Source of the DNA: Saccharina japonica
Taxonomy: Eukaryota > Sar > Phaeophyceae > Laminariales > Laminariaceae
NCBI GenBank assembly: GCA_008828725.1
Contig: MEHQ01001576.1
Location: 1-64,000 of the forward strand
DNA length: 64,000 nucleotides
Direction: 5' to 3'
A program made the position numbers and the translations under genes. The notes under the pieces are model-generated. The model was given only the letters and a program-made list of their open reading frames with translations, ran no database searches and had not been told where the DNA came from. Shown piece by piece: positions 62,901 to 64,000 of the stretch. Positions within the stretch are counted from its first letter, which is position 1. Every line of letters starts with the position of its first letter.

Positions 62901-64000
62901 CATTCCGAGTGTGAATGGATTTGTTTCTGGCGGTATATAATTTCGAAGTATTTGCACTATGAAATGTGTTGAAATTTTAAACGGTTGGAGCATTTTTGAA
63001 ATGCAGTTTGTGTTAATTTCATTTGTCACAGACACTCTCCGGTTCAACTCGCGGGAGCGTTCACACTCAACGGCCTTCCGGACAAAAGCCTCGTTCACAG
63101 CTATTAATAGGTGCTTTGCTCGTACCTTCGTTTACAGTATGCGAGTCAGGAAGGTTTGTTTTTGCACAAGGTTTAAGTCGTGTCAGGTAGACTAACGAGT
63201 AGGGCGACTGTTGCTTGTACTCGTCGCACGACGCTGTAACCCTGATGGTAGCTTGTGCAGTTTCGGGAGCATGCAGTGTGCGGGTCCGTTTGTAGTGGTT
63301 TCGCTGACAATCGACGTGCCGCTTTTCCAAGTAATAGTACCAGGTAATACTATATATATCTGGTTGATCAGCATCACTATTCCATCTCGAAGAGGCACAG
63401 TTGCGAACACAACCAATATCCACGCACTTGTGTGATAGGGCATCTGTTGTTATATATTTTACCGACCACTGGCTCCACGCTGCGTAGCCTCTTCAAGCTC
63501 CTTGGCTTTTTGCATCACAGCGTGCATTGTTTTCTGTTTATTAGTGTTTTCCTTCCAGCTTCCGTCTTTTAAATTTCGTTTAATTTCGGCACCTTCACGC
63601 CACGGTTAGCTTGCATGGCTTTAGTCTTCATCGTAACCCGCTTGCTGTTGGCATATCGAAGATTTGTATTCTCGTATGGCGTGTTTGTCTCACGCGTGAG
63701 GCGTTGAAGCCTCATTACGAGGTGGGGAAGATTTATGTCCTCACTTATTTGTTTCGAATACCCGCAACTTCGACCCCCCTTCCGATGTTTGGGGTGATAT
63801 GATCATTTGATCGTCGTGGGGTCTGCATGCACGACTATTCAGGGTGGGCTAATGTGATGGTATCACGTAGCTCTGAGGAGGTGCAAGAGGTATTATTACA
63901 AGTATAGGTAGACAAATGCGTACGAACGCGTATGCGATCACGTGACGAGCTAGAAACGGAAACGTCTCCGTAAATCGTACATGTATGAAGATACATGGAT
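62901..64000. other. Gene-free end of the window
   Basis: Short frames on both strands, none with features. No repeat recognised. Confidence 0.35.

Noticed and set aside
1..64000. CRISPR array, prophage or bacterial operon
   Set aside because: No short regular direct repeats with unique spacers, no Shine-Dalgarno-spaced gene series; genes have introns, so the DNA is eukaryotic.

Overview
This looks like nuclear DNA of a brown alga (Phaeophyceae), or a close stramenopile relative. The strongest reason is an intronless gene at 59.3-60.4 kb that encodes a series of cysteine/histidine units spaced C-x4-C-x16-C-x2-H. That spacing defines the EsV-1-7 repeat, a family greatly expanded in brown algae and named after a gene of the Ectocarpus virus EsV-1. 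Supporting signs are a membrane-anchored sulfotransferase gene with kilobase-scale introns (brown algae make sulfated fucans), TTAGGG-type telomere-like tracts, and very low gene density in repeat-rich DNA of intermediate GC. No bacterial operons, CRISPR array, rRNA or convincing tRNA were seen. Layout: 0-2.5 kb is a TIR-bounded element packed with a palindromic minisatellite. 2.5-12 kb is repeats, including a TTAA-flanked foldback element and a head-to-tail pair of hAT-like hairpin elements. 12-14 kb has a broken or spliced proline-rich coding frame on the minus strand next to a diverged inverted duplication. 15-16.4 kb has a head-to-tail pair of PIF/Harbinger-like hairpin elements and another foldback. 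17.7-18.3 kb has one uncertain long ORF. 22.45-34.43 kb (minus strand) is the main gene: a sulfotransferase reconstructed from six exons whose splice phases all agree (732 aa); its introns carry non-LTR retrotransposon ends, poly-C tracts and many copies of a ~250-bp MITE. 35-57 kb is mostly repeats, including a 239-bp satellite in four copies, with a few candidate exons. 57.06-57.54 kb has a small three-exon candidate gene. 59.3-60.4 kb is the EsV-1-7 gene. 61.9-62.9 kb is a duplicated element rich in GGTTAACCGG. The two confident genes are not obviously functionally linked: the sulfotransferase would act in the Golgi lumen on polysaccharide or protein, while the EsV-1-7 protein is a small Cys/His-repeat protein of unknown biochemical role. 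The window is otherwise dominated by inverted-repeat elements, several of which occur as tandem dimers sharing target-site duplications. All assignments come from reading the sequence and from family knowledge; no search was run.
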